Source: Chelonoidis abingdonii (taxonomy: Eukaryota > Chordata > Testudines > Testudinidae). From it: a stretch of 64,000 nt of DNA. Below the pieces are notes generated by a model. The model was given only the letters and a program-made list of their open reading frames with translations. It was not told the origin of the DNA and did no database searches. The stretch's first letter is position 1, and every line of letters begins with the position of its first letter. Made by a program: the position numbers and the translations under genes. Location of the stretch: assembly GCF_003597395.2 (NCBI RefSeq), contig NC_133774.1:33122221-33186220 (forward strand), read 5' to 3'. This document shows, piece by piece, positions 59,669 to 64,000 of the stretch.

Positions 59669-60239
59669 CTACTTCCTAATCTTGATTTCCTTTTTCATAA
59701 CTTCAAGGTTTCCAATCATCTCTACCTCTTTTTCCCTTTTTCATGGTTTATGCACACATCTATCTTCTGTCCTCTGTCCCACTCTCTACTGGGACTAAAT
59801 CATAGATGCAAGGCACCCTTGACTTCAACTGGCCTTGAATCAGGAACTAAACTTGGTTGTAGTTGTTTGCAGAATCTGGCCTGAGGATATTTTTAATCCA
59901 AGAACCTGATCCTGAAAGTCCTATGAATGTAGAATCACCTCTTGATTCCACTGGGAGTTCTATCCATGGAGAATCAGCACTATATTTTTTTCTCATCAGT
60001 TTTACACTGATGTGACCATGGCTATTACACTGTGCACACACCAGAATGTATTATTTAGATATGCAGGTAGACATATATATATGAGTTCTGAAAAGAAAAG
60101 TACATGAATTATACAGTGGAAAGCTTTCAGCATGCTACACAAATTAATTTGCTTGGTGTAAAATAAGGATGCACATTAACCTTCTTAAAAAAATTAAGTC
60201 CATGAGTCTGATTCAGCACTTGGCTGCCAGTGGGCAGAC
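58501..60239. other. Intron DNA with a TTTTC microsatellite
   Basis: A (TTTTC)n tract lies at about 59632-59670. The open frames over it are due to composition. No exon seen. Confidence 0.5.
59632..59670. repeat. (TTTTC)n microsatellite
   Basis: Repeated ttttc units with small length variation. Confidence 0.9.
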
Positions 60240-60247
60240 TTCTACAC

Positions 60248-60500
60248 CAGTGGTGGGCAACCTGCGGCCCATCAGGGTAATCCACTGGTGAGCCGCCAGA
60301 CTTTGTTTACTTTTGCGCCATTCCCAGCCAATGGCAGCTGCAGGAAGAGACAGGGCCACAGGGACGTGCTGGCCGCCGCTTCTGGTCAGGAACGGCGAAC
60401 TGCAGCCACTGGGAGCTCCGAGCAGCCGTGCAGAGGTAAACAAAGGGTCTAGTAGCCTGCCAGTTGATTACTCTGTTGGGCTGCAGGTTGCCTACCATTA
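60248..60500. mobile_element. hAT non-autonomous element with perfect 8-bp duplication
   Basis: The termini cagtggtgggcaacctgcgg and ctgcaggttgcctaccatta are inverted partners. The octamer ttctacac flanks both ends (60240-60247 and 60501-60508). The interior has a palindromic tttgtttac...gtaaacaaag pair. Confidence 0.9.
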
Positions 60501-60508
60501 TTCTACAC

Positions 60509-60893
60509 CTATGCAATCTCACTGAAGTCAGTGTTATGCCCACACGGAACCAATTGTAGGATTGGGACATATGTATACATTTAAACAAATAAAACATAGT
60601 AGGCTCAATGGAGGCAGTGAAATATTACTGTAAAGAGAACACTTTATAATGCAATGATGATATTTTTAAGACAGTTTAATTTAGACCTTAGCTGGTTTAG
60701 CAGAAGTAAACCTTTGAAATGGGGCATTACATTTTTGAGCTAAGCACTTCAAAAGCTGTCAGAGTAGCTGTTGCCTCCTGTCTTGGAAGCTGTCAGAAAT
60801 CTATAAATAAACAGATAATTCAGAAGTAGAGAAAATTCTTATGCTGTTATTGTTATTAACATCCTTGTTTCTTTCTTTTTTTGTTCCTTTCAG
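60509..60893 (+). other. 3' part of intron 2
   Basis: Plain AT-rich DNA ending in the pyrimidine tract of the next acceptor. Confidence 0.5.
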
Positions 60894-60931
60894 CATATCC
60901 TATTCAGTACATGTCTCGGAGGATTATCCAG
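60894..60931 (+). CDS. Internal coding exon 3 of an unidentified gene
   Basis: A 38-nt micro-exon follows a strong acceptor (ctttttttgttcctttcag) and precedes gtatag. The leading C completes Val (GT+C) with the exon ending at 26810. Then come 12 codons, ISYSVHVSEDYP, and a final G. The G joins AT of the next exon to give Asp. Length and phase fit both neighbours. Confidence 0.75.
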
Positions 60932-61631
60932 GTATAGTGCAACATTCTTGTGCTTGAAGCAAATATCATTGTTAGAGCAATATTCAGAGGTTCAGATGAA
61001 GATATTGAAAAAGCATTAATGTGTTCTAGGAGCTTCTTTTTGCTAATCATTTCCTGTTAGTTAGATTGTTTTCATAGTCATTTCTCCTTTTCAGCCTTCA
61101 TTTGTCAGCCAGGTCAGGGTGAGAGAACCTGATTCACAAGTTTAGCGAGAAGGGGGTTTGTGACGCTTACTGTGTCTAAAGCTGTCAATGATGATAATCT
61201 AAAAACAACCTAATTCTTGTTTGGTATGAAATATATAGCTTGATCCAGTAAAGTGCTTAACATTCTGGCTCTGATCCAATAAAGCACTCAAACCTGCTTG
61301 AAGTCAAGGGACTACTTGTGTTCTTAATCTTAAGCATGTGCTTAGGTGCTTTGTTGCATCAGAGCTGCACAGGAGGTCCATCCTGCCTAGAGCTTGTTGC
61401 AAGATCAGGGCCAAAGGAAGTTAACCTTCCTTTCTCCTACCCTTACATGTTTTGCATATTTAGACACTTCAGTGCACATAGGAGACCCACAGATATGAAG
61501 TAGTTCCTTTATGTCACAGATGGAAGCATACTGGTGGGGCAGCCTGGGAGGCTGCTTGGATGGTGTCATTGGAGTGTGGATTGGGCCCTTATTATGTACC
61601 CATTATCCTAAGAACTGTTTCTCTTTTATAG
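60932..61631 (+). other. Intron 3 (700 bp)
   Basis: Between two phase-compatible exons. It carries a short palindromic repeat at 61268-61366 and otherwise nothing recognised. Confidence 0.65.
61268..61366. repeat. Short foldback repeat, CACTTAA type
   Basis: The arms gctctgatccaataaagca and gctttgttgcatcagagc are inverted partners. Same family as 5806-5903. Confidence 0.7.
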
Positions 61632-61721
61632 ATAACACATATGTTTCCAGTTCAGATAATGATGAAGATGTGTTAGTTACAACAGATTCAATCCCAGTAA
61701 TTTTCCATAGAATCGCAACAG
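61632..61721 (+). CDS. Internal coding exon 4 of an unidentified gene
   Basis: A 90-nt exon follows aactgtttctcttttatag and precedes gtaata after ACAG. AT completes Asp with the previous exon. The following 29 residues begin NTYVSSSDNDEDVLVTTDS and end IPVIFHRIAT, with a trailing G. An acidic SSSDNDED patch is the only compositional feature. Clean borders and matching phase make this, with exon 3, the best supported coding sequence in the window. Gene identity is not recognised. Confidence 0.8.
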
Positions 61722-62639
61722 GTAATATTGAGTCACAAATGATTTTTCAAGTTAAAGTTTTGTGGGGGACTGCAGGATACTGCCGATACATAAAAGATGA
61801 TATCCCAATACGTATTGTTGTGCATCTTGTAGTTTTCTCACAAGCTCATTGTTGGGTATGGTCAGACCTTTTGAAATAGAAGCAACTAAAATATTTCTTT
61901 TGGGGAGTGTATAGGCAATATGTGTTTTCACTCATAGCATGGCTTACAATCATGCTAAAGCAATCCTGTTTGAATGCAATGGGACACACTTGCCTATCAT
62001 TAAGGCTGCCCAACACTTCCCTTTGTAAGACCTCATTTTCATTTGCTTATCACTTTGCTAAACTTTAACCATTGGGATGAACATTTCTGTCAGGTATCTA
62101 CCTCAGGCTGATTTTTTTAAATGTTCAACAGAAATGGTTTAGCCATTTTTGAGAACAAAGCTAGGGAAGAACACATTGTTTTGACCATGTTAAATAATTC
62201 CAGCACCCTTGTCTTTGAAAAGCTCTATCAACCTCATGCTTTGGAACAGAGAGTTGAAATTTGCCTGGGTAGTGTCAGAGATGTGCCTTTTGCCAACCCC
62301 ATGAAAATCTGCCCACATTTGGCTCTTATAAGCTTTTAAAAATCACAGTTCACATATGCTCAGCTGCTAAATTCCCCAAAGATTCTGTCCACAATGAGCA
62401 TGTTGCAGCAAGAGGCTGACTTTTCCTGCAATTGCAGCTCTGAGCTGCTGCAAGCTGTGCTGGGTTTGGGTCTAGGCATGTGAACTGAGAGTAGGAAAAT
62501 TCTCCTGTGCTCTCAGTGACTCTCCTGCAGGACCCAGGCAGTGTGGAGAAGGAAGCTGTCAAATTGGACCTTAGAGGGGACAAGAGCTGGAGTGGCAGGA
62601 TCAGTAAATTGGGAGCCTGTGACTGCAATCTGCCAGGAG
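61722..62639 (+). other. Start of the next intron
   Basis: No further exon with matching phase was found downstream. The open frame continuing to 61879 reads through the donor and is intronic. Confidence 0.45.
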
Positions 62640-62935
62640 GAGAGAAGAAAACGAGGAGTGGGAGTTGGGGATGAGAGGCAAGGGTGGAGGCTGAGACTGG
62701 GCGCTGGGGGACAACCTGGGATTGGCTGGGAAAGGGAACTGCGACTGGCTGGTCAAAGAGAGTGGGACTGGAAGCCTGAGAAGGAAACAGGGGCTGGGGA
62801 TGGGGGACTGGGAGCCAGTAGATACAAAGGAGACTGCACAGGCAACCTTAGTTCTGTCGTTTCCTAACTTTTGAGTGCTTGACTTTGCAACCTTAATACT
62901 GTTATTTTAACATAGTTTTTTGTGTTTAACATAGA
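62640..62935 (+). repeat. GGGACTGG minisatellite plus dispersed repeat end
   Basis: Repeated words gggattggctgggaaaggga, gcgactggctggtcaaagag, gactggaagcctgagaagga, then gcaaccttagttctgtcgtt and ttgagtgcttgactttgcaa. The purine part matches 43165-43750 and the end part matches 49425-49530 and 44150-44262. This copy shows that the two parts belong to one repeat. Confidence 0.65.
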
Positions 62936-63319
62936 ATTAGCCTGAAAAATATATTTTCGGTGCAGGAATGGAAAACTGGTACAAAGTTGCTAGAAAGCAA
63001 ACATTTTAGGCTCTTAATCTGATCTCACTTAAACTGATGTAAATCAGTGGAGTTACAGAGAAGCAAAACAGCCATGAGATCCTAATCAGACCCTTAAGAT
63101 ACATTTCTTTCTTCAAAGATACACGTGTTATAATATTTTTAAATCAAGTGTGAAATTTAATATTAAACATCAAAACCTTTTTGTCTCTATAAAGAAAATG
63201 AAATGACTTTATTTTGCCAGTTTCTTTTATTCTTATGTAAAATCCAATTAAAATCAGTATCTCAATTGTCATCTTGTAGCGTTCCAGCAAAGAAGAAATT
63301 TAAATTGGCACCCAATAAT

Positions 63320-63705
63320 GGCAATATGTGCAGTATAGATACTGCACACCCAGCTAGCACAGCTATAAATAGCAGTGTAGACAGTGAGGCATGGCTTGGG
63401 CAAGTACAGTAGAGTGCCCTACACACCTGAACCTCCAGGGTATATACTCTACATGGCTCTCTACACTCCCAAGCAGTGCCTCACATGGCATTTACCTGGC
63501 TATTATAATGTCCTGCTGCCTGCCTTCTGCTGGAGTCTTTCCCTGTTGTCTACATGTTGGCCAGAGCCTTTCACTGTGGCATACAACCACGCACAGTGCA
63601 GTGCAGTAAGTGTGGTCATAGCCTGCCATTCACTGCAGCGAGCAGCTACATATGCAGGTCCTGTACTCTACACACCTCCGTAAGTGTGGACATAGCTTAA
63701 GTCTA
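63320..63705. repeat. Possible DNA-transposon-like repeat
   Basis: Contains cagctagcacagctataaat, agcagtgtagac and, at the right, gtaagtgtggacatagctt, similar in style to MITE ends with a gtgtagac core. Inverted ends were not clearly aligned, so the class is tentative. Confidence 0.4.
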
Positions 63706-63810
63706 GTTTACAAGTAAATAAAACCGATGGGGAAAAACCTATTTATGCAGCATTTTGTATTGTAGAATCATGGATTCCTGAGGGATCTTGGCTTCTTGTA
63801 TTTATATTGC

Positions 63811-63933
63811 TAGATTGTAAGCTCTGTGGAGCAGGGACTGTCTTTTTGTTCTGTGTTTGTACAATACTTAGTACAGTGGAGTCCTTGTCCATGACTGAGG
63901 CATCTAGGTGTTACAATAATGCAAATACTACTG
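63811..63933 (+). repeat. SINE 3' part
   Basis: The phrase gattgtaagctctgtggagc, then agggactgtctttttgttct and a gtacaatacttagtacagtg block, matching the tails at 3415-3528 and 27018-27128. It ends in a ttacaataatgcaaatac stretch. Confidence 0.75.
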
Positions 63934-64000
63934 CCACTACACTTATTTCAGTTTGTTTTTTTTAAATTACATAAATAAAATGATTTTAGATTTGTCATGG

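Larger units (their letters stand above)
26811..60893 (+). other. Intron 2 (about 34 kb)
   Basis: The long interval between phase-compatible exons. It carries most of the transposons listed separately. No + strand exon of the same gene was found inside it, though a small exon could have been missed. Confidence 0.45.

Overview
The window is vertebrate nuclear DNA, most likely from a turtle or another reptile. The evidence is sparse split coding exons with GT-AG borders, AT-rich introns, and a dense, diverse load of old transposons. These include CR1 LINEs, tRNA-derived SINEs whose tails resemble the CR1 3' end, Penelope-like elements with GIY-YIG endonucleases, a DIRS element, a Tx1-like (L1 superfamily) LINE, hAT/Harbinger/pogo-type DNA elements and a decayed retrovirus. 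No RNA gene, operon, CRISPR array or bacterial feature was seen. The turtle assignment rests on recognising the repeat families from memory and could not be checked by search.

One host gene appears to cross the window on the + strand. Four small exons (17538-17623, 26748-26810, 60894-60931, 61632-61721) each have a pyrimidine-rich acceptor and a GT donor, and their split codons fit in sequence (AG+G, GT+C, G+AT) to give one open reading frame of 92 complete codons. I do not recognise the protein. Intron sizes are about 9.1 kb, 34 kb and 0.7 kb, and neither the start nor the stop codon lies in the window.

Layout. 1-12 kb: a large foldback element, a pogo-like MITE, two kinds of Penelope-like element (one nested in a long LTR) and Cry-type SINEs. 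12.2-16 kb: a long antisense CR1 with ORF1 esterase, endonuclease and RT remnants, then a hAT element. 18.8-23.2 kb: a hAT-like MITE split by an internally deleted DIRS element with inverted terminal repeats. 23-35 kb: mostly plain intron with a few SINEs. 35.4-36.4 kb: a 1-kb retroviral remnant with a tRNA-Trp-type primer site. 38.5-40.1 kb: a second CR1-like LINE whose RT core is replaced by a Penelope end fragment. 40-47 kb: a GC-rich palindromic repeat, GA-rich repeats, a Tx1-like LINE and a SINE. 47-49.3 kb: a 2.2-kb Harbinger-like element with TAA duplications. 51-54.4 kb: a foldback holding an insertion, a 130-bp Penelope-derived unit with a perfect 13-bp target duplication, and a Penelope copy with inverted ends. 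56-64 kb: several hAT elements with readable 8-bp duplications, the last two exons, and SINE and minisatellite-like repeats.

The transposon genes are broken and are described as remnants. The most intact is a 170-residue GIY-YIG endonuclease frame at 8022-8534 (-).
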